Positions 46,101 through 59,300 of a DNA stretch of 64,000 nucleotides are shown one piece after another. Every line of letters starts with the position of its first letter. The first letter of the stretch is position 1. The translations under genes and the position numbers were made by a program. Location of the stretch: positions 1,054,001 through 1,118,000 of the forward strand of contig CASHTG010000020.1 in assembly GCA_949357655.1 (NCBI GenBank), read 5' to 3'. A model generated the notes under the pieces. The model had not been told where the DNA came from, did no database searches, and saw only the letters and a program-made list of their open reading frames with translations. The DNA comes from Parascedosporium putredinis (lineage: Eukaryota; Ascomycota; Sordariomycetes; Microascales; Microascaceae).

Positions 46101-48357
46101 GGTGATTCGAAGCCCGGGTTGCAAACGAAGAGATCAAGAGAAAAGCTCCTGGGCGGGTGGCGGTAATCTGACAAAGTCAAATCCTCAAGATGTTCTTCTT
46201 TTTATTCTTTTGGAATAATATGGTTCTCGCCGACCCAAAAGCTCGGGTTTGGTTGTGGCGATGAAGGAAAGGAGGAGGCCTGTGGGAAGCCAAAGCACAA
46301 TTTAAACCATCAATTTGAAATCGTCCCAAGTCGCTATCCGAAACTGCTGTCCACTTCTCTATTCCTCGAGGGGCGAAAGAGGGAGCAATAGTGTCGGCGT
46401 GTTGTTTCCCCTTCTTCCGGGTAAAGAAGAGAGCGAGAGGCGAGGGCCAGATTCTTATATAAATTCATTCATTCACCCACAATCCCGCCTTGTGAAACCA
46501 GGTTTCCTACTCATTGGCAGTCGCACTCTTCTCTCCCTTCGTTGAACAAGAGTAGAGCGCTAGAAAACGAATAAAATGGTATCAATTGCATCAATTGAGC
46601 ACGTCAAGGCAACAAACTAGTAAAAAGTACCGTTGCCATCCAGCACAAAAGAGGGCAAACCCCCGCCCTTTTGCACAGTATCAAACCTCTGTCCGTTCGT
46701 ATTTCGCGTCGGCGGACGTAAGATGTGCAGGCGAAACATCCCCCTCCTCCTCCGAGCGAGTGGCCAAAAGGTGACCTAGGCCGTGTGCTGATTGCGAATA
46801 AAGTCCATTCTACAAGTAGCTGTCGCCATCCGATATACATTGTGTGCTGTAATAGGTGGTGCTATTGGCATGAGAGAACGTAGGCAGCAGGATTAAACCC
46901 CCTTGATGGTGCCGAATCCTTGGGTACTTTCGAGAACTGGGTCCTTTGCGCATTCGACGTATCATCGCCTGCGAGTCGGCGGGCCATGTCCGTCTCAAGG
47001 GCGGCACGCTCGAAAAGTTGGGTCCCCGTCCCTGCTCTTCACCCATGCGGATGGGATAGCTTAGCCGAAAAGGGTGAGCATGCAGTCTTCGGCGGTCCCT
47101 CTCGACGGCCGCCGCCTCTGCGAGTCAAAGGGCCACAAGAGACGCCAGAAGCTTGCGTCGACACGACGATGCGAGTATGCCTGGTGAGCGGACAGCAATT
47201 TTTGTAGGATTGACAGGAAGCTAGGGATGAGGCCTAGGTTAATTCATCCCCAAACGGGCAGTTCCCAATGCTTGGGATTCTTTTTGCGTCATCATCTTAC
47301 CACGGACCAAAGTCGTCAGCCGTCGCATCATCCCAGTGTAACACAGTCTCAAGTATCGATGCCGAGTACCGTTGATGACCATCACCACCTCCATGTACGC
47401 TAGATTGTCGATGTCAGCATTTCCGCAAGTCCGGAGACACTTGAAGGATATCTCTAGTTCTCTACCCTTGGTCTTTTCTTGCTACCCATCACCATAATCC
47501 TCAAGGGCCCGCACGGGAAGGAGGGAAGCAAAGGCGGAAGGAGATTAAAAGCAACCATGTCATCACAAAAGAAAAGAAAAAAGAACATATCTGCAGACTT
47601 GGAATTGCACTTGTCGACAGTCAAAACAAAGCATTACGTCGATTCTATCTCGCTTTCATATGTAAGACCCTCTATCAAAAACCAAAACAAGCCAAGTTGC
47701 TATGTACACTCATCTTACGCCCTTGCTGCCTAACCTGGTGCGAAGCATCGCCTTTCCCTTTGAAAGAAGAGTTGGAAAGCGGAAAAGAAGAAAAGGAAAG
47801 GCGAGGGAAGGGAAGGCGTCCGAAAAGGGAAAAAAAGGGAGAACAAGAAGAGTAAAGCAGAAAAGGAGAATCCAACCAACCCCACCTGGTCTGAACGTGT
47901 GTTATGTTGAGTTTATATATATGTTTAAGCCCCATTCCCTTCCCTTTAAGTATAATAATGCCATGGAAAAAGGAAAAAGCTTTTTTGGGTGACATGTTGA
48001 TCATTTGAAGAGAGTTTCAAAGACAGAATCGAGTGGAACAGGAAACAAATGGTGATATAACAAGATGGGCCTATCCCCGTTCACAGGCCAAGCAGGAAAA
48101 GAGATAGATCTCGTTCACCGAGAGAGAGAGAGATGGAGTTAAGTCGAGGGTAAGGAAGGTGAGGAGTGAAAGCGTTGGCTCTTCGTGCGACTCGGTAGTG
48201 CTCAAGCCGACGAAGACTTTCCACTATATCGGGTGCTGCTAGTGGACGTCAGAGATAACGAAGAGCAGCGTCTTCTTTCACCACTCGGGGTATTGATTGA
48301 GATAAGCCGGGGCTGGGGTCGGGGTCGGGGCTGAGCCTGGGTCCAAACCCGCTCCTC
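46101..48357. other. 2.3-kb intergenic block
   Basis: No gene recognised. The left 200-400 bp are the promoter and leader of the membrane-protein gene. The right part (about 47740-48350) is purine-rich on the plus strand, including an AG run at about 48119-48134, and probably contains the SAL1 3' UTR. Confidence 0.5.
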
Positions 48358-51253
48358 CTAGTCGAGGCCGAGGACGCGCTTCGACTTCTCGTACACCATC
48401 CACGTGATGCTGAGCGCCGGCGCTACCTTGAGCAGGTTCGGCGTCAAGCCCTTGTAGAGGCCGCGATACCCTTCCTTTTGTACCGTTTTGCGCGCCACGT
48501 CCACGATGCCCGTGTACGTTTCCTTGTGCATGATCGTGCCCTGCGTTTGGAGACGTGTGCGCAAGACGTTGAGCGGGTACACGATGCTGGCCCCAAACGC
48601 GCCCGAACTCGCACCGATGACGCCCGTCACGATGTTGCCCATAACCACATCGTCCGGGTGCACGCCCGTCTTGCGGCCCTTGTACTTTTGTAGCTGGTTT
48701 TGAGGAACTCAAAGGTCCCCATGTCGATGGCGCTGTACGGGAACATGCCAATGAGGCCCATGGTTACTCCGCGGTACGCCGCTCGGAAGCCACCATCCGC
48801 AAACATCTTTTTCGCCGTTTGTATCACCAGCGCGTTGCCCTTGAGGCCATCCTTGGTTGTTTCGCATTGAAGCCTGTGACAAGCCTTGAGTTAGCCCCCC
48901 AAAAGAGCTCTACTTCACATGGTTTCGCATAGAAGAGAAAGACCGATGCGCTGCGTACAGACGGGGGAAACATACCTAAACTTGAGCGTGTCGAGGGGGT
49001 ATACGCAGAATCTAGATAGCGGGGGTTAGCTCTGAAGGTAGGGCACGGTTTTTTTCTGCTTGTCTTGGGCGAGGAAGGGCTATTCAAGCGTACTGAGAGA
49101 TCATTCCTGCAACTCCACCCGCTGCAAATTTAGAATACGCCGAGATTTTCCGAGGGTCGTTGTGGCCTTCGACAGAGGCCATGGCTCGCTTCGCCGCTTC
49201 GTACGATCCGAACTATTCGCTTTCTTAGTACAAGAGCAAAAGATGACAAGGCCCAGGTAGGTAGCCCATGCGTAATCGGGGAGCCCAAGAGAGAGGTATC
49301 TAGAAGGGGATCTCTTACTTTGATGGCAGTTTCGGGCATGATTTTGATAACGTTGAGTCCGTTTCCTGTGCATCGCACCCACACCGTTTAGTTTCCGTCG
49401 TCTCTTCATGATATGTGGTCGGCCGCGATATTGGGAAGGAAGAGCAGCTCGACGCTAAGGATATTGTGTGGGGAGGGGTACTCACCGGCGAAGAAGGTCT
49501 TCGCGCCGCCGGCTAGCCACAAATCCCTGACCGCGAGGCGGAAGGGCGTGGTGACGTAGCCGAGAGCCTTGAATAATTGGCCGCTTTTGAGGGCGCCGCT
49601 CACGTCGTGCAGGCTGTGGGTAGTGCTCGTGTTGACGAGCAGATAGACCTTGAGACGGTCCAGCGGCGCCGTGGCCGTCCGCGAGACACCGCCGGCAATG
49701 GCACCTGCGAGGAAGTAACCTGGATCGGGTACAAAATCTGTCAGTTTCCACAGGGATTTCTGCGACGTGTGGCGATCCACTGCAGTGTCCTCCTGGGCTG
49801 AGCTCCGCGCGTCGCCCGATCCGCGCGCCATCAGAATATCCTCCGCCTCCTCTACCTCGAGGATAGCCTCTATGCTACCGTCGGTGCCATTGCCATTGCC
49901 GCTTGGTGTCTCGGCCGCCACCGTAGCACCTAACCTGCTGGAAGTGTTTAAAAGTACACCTGGGGAAACGGAGGTGCCGAGTGGGGAAGGTGAAGCAGCG
50001 GTGGAGGATGGCCCGGCGCCACTGGGGCCTGTGGCGCCGGGTTTCGTGGTAGCAGCCTGGTCTCCCTGACTGAGGGTGGGCGCTCTTCCCTGATCAGTGC
50101 CTTCTTGCGAGGGCCCCGGTACTTCGGGAGACTGGCTAGAAGATTCGGGGGCTTGTGCAACGGACGCCGCTTTCCGTTTTCTCCTTTCCGCCTCGGGCTG
50201 GAGAAGTCTGATGATAGAGCCAAACAATATGTACAAAAGGGAGTGGCTCGTACCTAGGCCCTCAAGGGTCTCATCGCTGACAAGTGAGTCTCCTTCTGAT
50301 GTTAATGAGTAGAATGATAATATCGCATGCAAAGTCTCGTCCGAGTTATACGCCGGCATGAAGAGGAGGAAGTCCCTGTTATATGCCATGTACCAGGTTA
50401 GCGCGCTGCTCTCCCATCAAATACATTGCATCATATGGCTACAAGAGTGCCAGCCTCGGTTTCGTCTTGGGATAAAAAGGCGACACAAGCCGGGCGAGGA
50501 GCCACGTACCGCCATTCCTCAAAGGTAATGTAGCCGTCCCTATTCCCATCTATGGACCTGAAAAAGGTGTCGAGTCGTCGCATCGGTATCGTTATGCCAG
50601 CTCGTCGACACGCCTCGTGGAGTTCCTTCTTCTCGAGCTTTCCATCACGGGCGGTGTTGACAGATCGAAATATGTTCAGCAGGGGCCCCTCGGCGTTATC
50701 GACGAATGTGTGAAATTCTAGACACGCAGTTAGCCACCGCCAATACCTCGGGCGCGGGGGTAAGAGAAGCCCCCAGACATACCGTCATATTGAATCTTGC
50801 CGTCGCCATTGGTGTCGACAGTCTCCATAATCTTCTGCAACATGTAGTCCGCATTCGCTAGAGCTATAAAGAAAGAAAAAACGAGCCGCGGTCAGTGTGT
50901 TGCCCGCTACCTGCCCAAAGAGCGAGAGGATACGCGGCGGCGGTCCACCGCAAACTCCTGTCGGTTAGGAACATGATAGCTTACGATGATCGATCCTGCG
51001 CAGGCCCTTTTGCAGGGCCTTGAGGTCTAGAGCTGCAGCATTTCCGGGATTCAGCCTCTTCCAAAGCTCTTCTATACGCTTGTCGCGCTCGTTCTGGCTC
51101 TCGTGGAACTCCCTTTGGAGCTCCGCCTGGAGGTCCGAAACCACGTCGCCCCCATCATAACGTCGCGCTGAGCAAACGTGGGCCGCCGCAGTCACCGGAA
51201 CTGCTTGATAGGTCTGACGACTGAGGTACCGGTTTAGGGGCAGCACTACTCAT
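48358..51253 (-). CDS. SAL1: Ca2+-regulated mitochondrial ATP-Mg/Pi carrier (SCaMC/Sal1) with EF-hands
   Basis: Eight exons: 51253-50985, 50863-50783, 50717-50510, 50375-49486, 49365-49319, 49212-49094, 49011-48976 and 48873-48358. All junctions from exon 1 onward are in phase; about 720 aa. The N-terminal half has EF-hands DTNGDGKIQYDEF, NTARDGKLEKKEL (degenerate) and DGNRDGYITFEEW. A Ser/Pro/Ala-rich linker of about 140 residues follows. The carrier half has three repeats with APLDRLKVYL, YPLDTLKFRLQ and YPLNVLRTRLQTQ, plus LNVIKIMPETAIKFGSYEAA. It should exchange adenine nucleotides for phosphate across the inner membrane under cytosolic Ca2+ control. One A is missing in the run 48686-48689 (TSYKKYKG region). 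The start is uncertain: the only nearby ATG (51253) is out of phase by one base with the frame from 51246. Divergent from SSN8. Confidence 0.9.
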
Positions 51254-52171
51254 GGTACGAGGAGCTCTTGTTCGGTCGAGCCGCTTGTATTTCCCCTTCT
51301 AATCCGTCAAGAGCTCGGCATTTAGGTTGTGGTGGTTTTTATTTTTTCGCGGGTGGGTTCGGCTTCGGGTTTTCAAAAACTTGAGCTGGGCTGCTTGACG
51401 CTAGGAAGTGGGCACAAGAATCGGCAAGGGAGGGAGACGAAAAAAAAGCGAAAGAATATGAGTTGGTTTGAGGTTCGGTGTCGGGAGGGAGGGTTTACAC
51501 GTCGCAAAGCATTCTTTGATATCGACGATGGCACTCGCATTCGGAGCAAGATCGAAGAAGACGACGTAGATTCCCCAGTGGTCGTTGGTGGCACTCAACC
51601 CATGATGGTTATGAAGTAATGCAGACGAAAGTTCCACCAACTTCACACAAGAGCCGCTTGTTCTTTGAGGGAGGAGCACGCACCGCACCTTGGCGACTTG
51701 AACGTGCCAAAACGGAAACGGAAAATTGGAGACATGCGACCGCCAACCAGCCAATCACAAAGAGGAACGTGCCCCGCCGCTTACCGTATGAGCCAATCGG
51801 GACGCCGAGATATTGGATCTGTCCAAGGTGCGGGCTTTCCGCTTCCCACCCAGAGCGGGTGGCCAGTGCGTGACGACACCTGCCCTTCCAGCCACAGGAG
51901 CCACCCGAGCCACACGGGTTCGACAATCCCCGCCACATCCAATGCCAACCACATCTCCGATCCAGGACGGACATCTTCGACAGCCTCGCTCAGCGCCGCC
52001 CGCCGCCCGACTCTCTCCCCACCGAATGGAATTGATCGAAACGATCCCGTCTCAAGATTCATATCCTGCCATTGCCCCTGTCTAGATATACGGCGGCCAC
52101 TCGTAGCGGAAACTGCCCCTTGCGCCGTCCGCGAGGTACCCTAGGTCCTCGCGCGGTCCCGCACCTTCGCC
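51254..52171. other. Divergent promoter region SAL1 / SSN8
   Basis: 920 bp between two divergent starts. No gene recognised, although several overlapping frames of 80-160 codons occur on both strands. It probably holds both promoters. Confidence 0.5.
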
Positions 52172-53244
52172 ATGTCGGCCAACTACTGGGTATCAACCCA
52201 TCGCAACCACTGGATCTTCCCCAAAGATGAGTTAGCAACAATGCGCCAGAAGCTCGAAAGGGAGAACTCGGACCTCGTACAAATGTTCACGCTACCCGAA
52301 GCCCGACACCTTTACATATACTTTAATCAGCGTAAGGCCTCGCCGACCCCTTCCTGCGCCGCATTTGGCTGAACACCTGTGTATAATCTAACCCAACTTC
52401 TTTACTTTTCTAAAATAGAAATCAGTCGCCTCAGTAAACGCCTCAAGATTAGACAGCAAGCCATCGCAACCGCCCAGGTTTACATCAAGCGCTTCTTCAC
52501 GCGCGTCGAGATTCGTCGCACCAATCCCTATCTCGTCATTGCCACCGCCGTCTACCTCGCCTGCAAGATCGAAGAATGCCCCCAACACATCCGGCTCATC
52601 GTCAGCGAGGCCCGCTCCCTATGGCAGGACTTCATCTCTCTCGACACCTCCAAGTTAGGCGAGTGCGAGTTCTTCTTGATCTCCGAAATGAGCTCCCAGC
52701 TCATCGTCCACCAACCCTACCGAACCCTCACCTCCCTGCAAACCGATCTGCGCATCTCCAACGAGGACTTTGCCCTCGCGTGGAGCATCATCAACGACCA
52801 CTACATGACGGACCTTCCGCTTCTATACTCGCCCCACACCGTCGCCCTCACCGCGATCCTCCTCGCCCTGGTCCTACGGCCCAACCCACCCTCTTCGGGC
52901 GGCCAAGTGCCCGGGGCATCAATAGTCCGCAGACGCCCGGAGGGCTGCCCAATGCCGCTGCCGCGGTCGGCGCTGCTGCGGCTGCGCTAGTTCAGGCGCA
53001 GAACCGCAGCTTGGCGTCCGGGAGGCACCCCCAACCCTCCGACAAGGAGAAGCCCATGGAGGCCAAGGTCGGCCGGGTTCAGAGATTCGTAGTCTGGCTC
53101 GCAGACAGTGATGTCGATATCGCAGCCATGGTGGACTGCACGCAAGAGATCATATCCTTTTACAACGCGCAAGAGCAGTACAACGACAAGCTCACCCGCG
53201 AGCAAATCAGCCGCTTCGTCAAGGCCAGAGGGCTAGACAAGTAG
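52172..53244 (+). CDS. SSN8: Cyclin C, Mediator kinase-module cyclin (Ssn8/Srb11)
   Basis: Partner of Cdk8 in the Mediator kinase module, controlling RNA polymerase II transcription of stress, nutrient and developmental genes. Exon 1 is 52172-52331 (SANYWVSTHRNHWIFPKDEL, HLYIYFNQ), exon 2 52419-53244; about 328 aa. The first cyclin box is nearly invariant: RLKIRQQAIATAQVYIKRFF, RRTNPYLVIATAVYLACKIE, ECPQHIRLIVSEAR. The second box runs through FFLISEMSSQLIVHQPYRTL and YSPHTVALTAILLALVLRP. A Gly/Ala-rich insert follows, then the conserved end VQRFVVWLADSDVDIAAMVD and KLTREQISRFVKARGLDK. One G is missing in the run 52913-52916 inside the insert; without it the frame stops at 52990. Cyclin C proteins of filamentous ascomycetes have a variable insert at this place. 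Confidence 0.93.
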
Positions 53245-56200
53245 TGACCTGCAGCCAAAGGTCGACTCGTTAGCTAAAGCTAACGACTCGGATGCAGAGT
53301 TGCATCCATATTTGTATTCAAGTTATCATTGCATTGAGCGAAGGCGTTACACGGTGGCCCTTTTTTTCTTTCTTCCAATTGTGTACATCGTCAGATTGGG
53401 AGGTGGTGGAGGTAACGGTTCAGCCCACACGCCGAGCCACCGACCCTTGGGTTCTGGAGTTGAAATATTGGGTTATCAGGGGGCATGTACATTTTTTAAC
53501 TAGAGCGCATTTCATACATATACGCATGGGCGCAATGCGGGTGATAGTTTTATCAATACACTCTCCCCATCTAGGAGATGTGCTATCAAAGGAAAGACCT
53601 CAAGTCTTGAAGAAGTGATTAAGCAGATATCTGAAGTCTACCTCTGCGGACATGATAACACAACGCCCTCATCGAGATTCGTCTGTAGGCCGTGCCTTCC
53701 TTCTTCTGTCCCCACCGTTACCCTCTTGTTTGAACCAGAATCTCGGCGCAACGGGCCCCCGGTCGGAGATGACCACATCCGTACTTGCAAGGACGACTTC
53801 CCCGGGGATCCCCCTTCGTCATATCGACGCCCTGTCGTTCAGTCGCAGGGTATGTTCTCACATCCCCCAGAGGGGGTTCGGGATAGGTAGTTGTACCCAG
53901 CAAGCGTGTTGTTTACTCGCGTCCTTCTAGAGAGTGCTTTCGGGCCTCTTGTTTGTTTACTTCCCGGATAAGAACCCTGGCCCCTCAGCTCTGCAGCATC
54001 AGATCACAATGTCTCAGTCCCTCGACATGACAACGTCTCCACAGGCGCACTCCGAGCAGCCGCCAGGCACTAGTCCTTCAGCGGGGCGAGCAAGGGAAAA
54101 GCAATGAGGACGGCGTGTCTCGCACCTCTCCGCAACCAGCCTTTGTTGTTCCGTTCCTTTTTCCTGGCCTCCTCCTTGTGTTCGACAAGACTCCGAGCTG
54201 TGTCTAAGGAAATACGTCAACCAGGGCCAGCCGAATGGAAGAGAAAAGCAAGGGGCCAGTGACACAAAAGTAGTCATGAATGCAGATCACCAAGGCCCTG
54301 ACTTGGCCTGGGCTAGGGCATCGAATGTCTCTGGTTCTGAGGAGCTTCGCAAAAACCTAGAACCCTAAGCGCAGAGATTCCTCAAGACTGCACTTGTTTC
54401 ACCTTGCGTGCTTGTCCCTCGAGAGCTAGTGGGCCTTTGTGCCGGACTACGAGAATGCCGTCCTGCACCACCGCTTGTCAGATCGATTGCCCAGCCGTTT
54501 GTCAACATACTTCACAGAGAGGCAAGACCCCTCTCTCGTTGTGCGTAGCGTCGTTTACTGCCCGCTACCGAACCCGTGAAGGCAAGGCTCCCAAGGATAT
54601 ATATAACAGATTGCGCTGAATTACACAAATTTTCATCACTCAAGTTTTACTCATCACCGAAAAGTGCAGGCTGGGATAAACAGATAGGGCTGCGTCGGAG
54701 ACTATCAGTCTTCCCCGCTATGCCAGGCCCAAGGCCGGGCCCAAGGGGAGGAGCAGGCCGCATGGCATTGCGCACAAAACCAAACACGGAAGCGCAACGA
54801 AAGGGAAGTTCGGAAGCAACGCAAAGCAGCGCATCGGGCCAAACGCCAGTAACTAGAAATGGCAAGACGGGAGAGCCGAATCGCCGGATAGAGCAGAGCA
54901 AGAACCTGAAGGGAGCTTGGTGGGTTTTGCGCGGGTGTGTCCGAATGTGTGCCGGGGAGGGTGCATCAGACCGCATGGGCTGGAGCCTTCCCCCTCCTTT
55001 CAAAAGCCCCAAATTCGGGGACGGGCGAGGCCGGGGCGAGAGTCAAGGAAGGTTTTGTTGCGTGGGCGGGGAGGAGAGAGTCGGTTCCCAATACGTCAAT
55101 GGTGGGAGCGGAGACTTCCGCCACAATTCGGGGGATGCAAGTCAACTGATCGATCAGGAAGGCCAAGAAAAAGAGACTGGACTCATGGTTCCCCTTCTCA
55201 AAGGAAGAGAGAGCCCTCAGCCCAGTCCGCATCCCCCACCACACCCATCACCAGCCGTCTTCCAATCCATGCTCCCAACAAGATCTCCGCAATGGCTTGC
55301 GCAAACTTGGCAGATGGAAAAAGAAGGAAAAATCAAAAAATGGACATGGGATCGGAGGCCCGCTCTTACTCACACCGTGGATCAGCCTGCCCGTGCACAG
55401 TGCGCGCCCCACAGTTCGCCACTAAACCCCTTTCGCCTCCCTTCAAGGGCTTTCAAATGCACCAGCAGATTTTTACTTCGTCATCGCTGGATACCTGTGG
55501 CTTGTTCTCCTCAGTGCGCCGAGTGTCCTCTGGAGCCTTCTGGCACACACACCTCGAGCTGATTTGGCCCAGCAATTTTTGGCTTCAGCCGTCTTTTGAA
55601 GACTCATGCCGAAAATGCGGTCCTCAACTCATAACCCCGCGCTCGCACGCCAATTCGGTCATTGATTTAAATCCCCCAATAAGCGTTTGTTCAAGCCAGC
55701 TTTTTGCCGAAGCATCGGCCGCCTTCTGTTTATCTGTGGCTTGCGGGACAATACTCCTCAAAGCATATCCGACCCCACCTGGTGAGACGGCCTCTGGCGA
55801 GCCGAAATCTGTTTTAACAAAGACTTTGCAACAGAAGATTCGATCGCTAATTTTCTACCGAGCGCCTGCTAAATGTATGAGGACAAAGAGGACTGCTACT
55901 TGGACGTTCTGTAACAACTTCACACTATCCCAATTTGAATTCGGGCTGCAACTTGGGAACTGAGGACCCAAGCTCCGTGCATACAAGTGGGACCCTCAAC
56001 CCTGAAGCAGATGTCGGTGGGAAGATTGAAGGAAATTCACGAACTAAAGCGGCTTTGGCGGTGCATTATCGAGACCTTACTTCCCATCTCGGACGCAACT
56101 TGATCTCGGAGGATGCAGGTATGGCTGAGGTGGGATTATTCCTCGAAAGGCAAGGGCAAGAACAGATCCCTCTTCGCGGGAGGGCTTCGCTTCGCCTTGC

Positions 56201-56267
56201 TGGTGTGCCAAGTACCACCCTCTAGGTTCCAAGTATATGAGAGGGCGCATTGTTCTCAATGTGCGGA

Positions 56268-56271
<4 letters not shown>

Positions 56272-56301
<30 letters not shown>
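56272..56301. repeat. (TG)15 microsatellite
   Basis: Fifteen uninterrupted TG units in non-coding DNA, the longest simple repeat in the window. Confidence 0.9.
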
Positions 56302-56304
<3 letters not shown>

Positions 56305-59300
56305 TTGATGGTGGATGGTGAAATCCCAACAGTCTTCCTCCATCGTGTACCGCCACTATTCAAAGTCCTATCACGATGGATCCTTTCCCAGCCCAAGCCC
56401 TGTGGTTTTCGCCGGCCACCCTCTTTTCCCATTGAGGATTCAATTTCGCTCACCCAACCGGCCATCCCACTTGGCAGAGCCGGATGTGTTCTGCAGGATG
56501 GCACCCCACCCACCAAGGATATTTACCCAGCTAATCGCTGCTTGATGCAGTTGCTAGTCCACAACTCTGCGCCGCTACCTCCACCAGCATCTCTCCAACA
56601 CCTTGGAAAAGAAAGTTTTCCTATTCCACCCATATTACTGGCAGAACGGGGGCATCAGGGTTGTATCCCCTTTGTGGACAAGCACCACTCAGGACTTGAG
56701 CCGGCCACATTTAGCTTTTTATTCTACTATCCTTTTTTCGATATCATATTCCCCAAAGGCGCTCAAAGAGCGGTGTGGTAGCATTGCCCAACGTGGGGAC
56801 TCCCCGAACTCCCCCACCACTCTCTAGCAAGAGTTGGCGAGATGGGCTTCCTGGCCCTTTTAGAGGTTCTTCAAAATCTCTTCTATAGCCAAGGATCCAC
56901 TGATAATTGCGGTGTGCACGAAAGAGCCCGCAGGGAGCCATCTCCCTGCGTTTGAAGAGGCGGATCGCCCTTTTAACGGTTCATATAGTTGCCCAAGCGC
57001 GGTGATTGAACAAGATGAAAGTAGAGAAGACATTTGAAAGCATTTTGGCCATGCTCCTTCGAAGCCGTGTTGATATCGATCTCCAGATTAGAAAGCCAAG
57101 GAATGGAGGCCTGAGGACACCCATAGATTCGGAGATCTAGGTGATCTCCGACCTCTTGCGAAGAGAGGGCACAAGTCTGCGCTGCAGTATGGCAGTGCGC
57201 GCTAGGTGATGCCGTCGAAGCCAGCCATTGATCAATCTACCCTACCCTACCCTGTGGAAGCGCAGAGCTGCCAGATCAGATGCACCGAAAATGCCGTGAC
57301 TTTCAGTGCCAGCGTTAGGGCCAACCACCTTCAGGCAATAGCCCGTTGCAGCCCAACCACCCATTCCATGTCTTCTGCTTGGCCAGGAAGATCTGGAGCT
57401 GATGAGCGGCTAGCTTCAGACTTCCTAGAAAGCGCACGCATGCTGCGGGGAGGGGAGAGCGTTCTGCGAACCATTTCTTCCTATCCTTAAAATAGAAAAA
57501 GAAGGCCTCGATATCCGGCCCGGCCGTGACACAGGTCGAGACGAAACGTCTCGACAGACCGTGCAGGCACCCTCCGCGACTCATGAAAAATCGAGAGACT
57601 CAAGTTGAGATAGATCATGTAGCGTAAAACGATATTTCAATACTTATCCTCAACGCTGATTTGAGCTATTACTTCGTACTTGGCTCGGGCGACTAGTGTC
57701 GCCCGTTGGAGTTGGCGGATACTGGGAGTTGAATAGGCGAGAAGCTATCATATCATGCTTTTTGTTTCAGATCCAACACCCACGTTCGTGGCCGCCCATG
57801 TTCCAAGTAAACAATCCAGCAAGTGACCTACCTCAAACCCAAGGCATCGAAGAAGACGCACCTCGTTGAACCCGCCCTTTCAAGCCACCAGAGGCGCCGC
57901 TGTCGAAGGGGCGGTAACCTATCTATCGCCCTTCCAGTCTTCGTCCTGGGACACTTTATTAAGCTTCCCTCCCACATGCACACACACATTGTGTTGGTTC
58001 TGCGGCTGCCGAGCCCAGGCCTAAGTGGCGCTGGTCAGATGATGGCCTGATAATCTCCATTGCAGCTTCGCTTGCAATCGAAGGAAAAATGAACCGACGG
58101 TGCTTCGACCGTCCATGTCGTTTCGAACGATTGTAACCACATCCAACTCTCCTCCGGAGACGACGAAACAAAATATTCATGCACCGGGCTCTATCCGTGA
58201 TGTGATGCCCGAAGAACGAGGACAAGGGCTAGAGAGAGGGTAAAGGGGAACACTCGGCGTGCTGGCCATCCGCCACTATCAAACGTCGAACCCTACCTGG
58301 TTGATGACGGGCGATGGGGCGGAGATCAAAGTGGCTAGGGTCTGATTCACCAGGTTCTTCCTTATCGCTCAACCCCTCCAAGCCGCCCCCTTTCCTACCC
58401 TACCCCTCTGACTATCCCTCCCTCCCAAAAGCGTACACTGATGATGAGCGTGAGGCAAATGGCAAGTTCCCCTCGCCCAGCGGGCTGGCCCCATCAAGTA
58501 TGGTACCTCATAGTTCTAAAGCTCTCTCTTCGAATAATGATCCATTCACTCTTTTCCCATGCAGCTCAAAGATCATGGGAAGCATTCGACCGGAGCCGGA
58601 CGGGGGCCCGCTGCGATGGCTGCGGGCGAAAGTCGTATGTGTAAATGACTTCATCGGAAGGCGAAAGAGCCCCGGGTGGTCTGTAAACATGTCACCAGGT
58701 GCGCATTTTGTGGTGACGATGGCTTCATTCGGAGAAATGGGGGAGCGGCATCTCTGTTACTCATTGGGTCCCCTGTCGTGTGAGCCACCGTCCTCTGCGA
58801 TCTCCAAAGTACTCGACACACTCTCCAGCTGGCAACGGGAGAGCTGGAGAGATGTGGGCCGACCTTGGGACCACCAGAAATTTCCGGCTCGAGGTGTCAT
58901 ACACTAGTTCCACAAGGAACATCAGTGAGAGAGAAAGGAAAGCCAGGGAGGAGGAAGTTCAGGGACCAGGAGGGCGAGTGACTTGCCTCCCTTCGACAAA
59001 CTTGTCCTGGGGGTAGGTCAACTTGACGCCCCTCCTTTGGACGGGGGTTGGGTGTGTACCAGCGACTTCGTCAACATCAACAAGTCCGACCCTTCCCCTT
59101 GCCATGTTTTTTGCCCGTTGTACTCCGTGTCCAACATGTAGCACAGTGTTTTTACACATACAGTGCGATGTGTCTTGTGCAAAGCGAGCAGGGGTGTGGG
59201 GTGGAGGCGAACAAGTTGTTGACAGTGTTTGGGATTTTACAGTGTGAGGACCCGAGATGAGCCCGTCCACGGGGCAGGTTCTCCAACCGCCTTGTTTCTG

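Noticed and set aside
54576..55963. Two long overlapping plus-strand open frames (328 and 348 codons) as genes
   Set aside because: They overlap in different frames, have no domain, signal or repeat pattern, and are rich in rare residues such as Trp and Cys. They look like chance in a stop-poor stretch; kept only as a hunting target.
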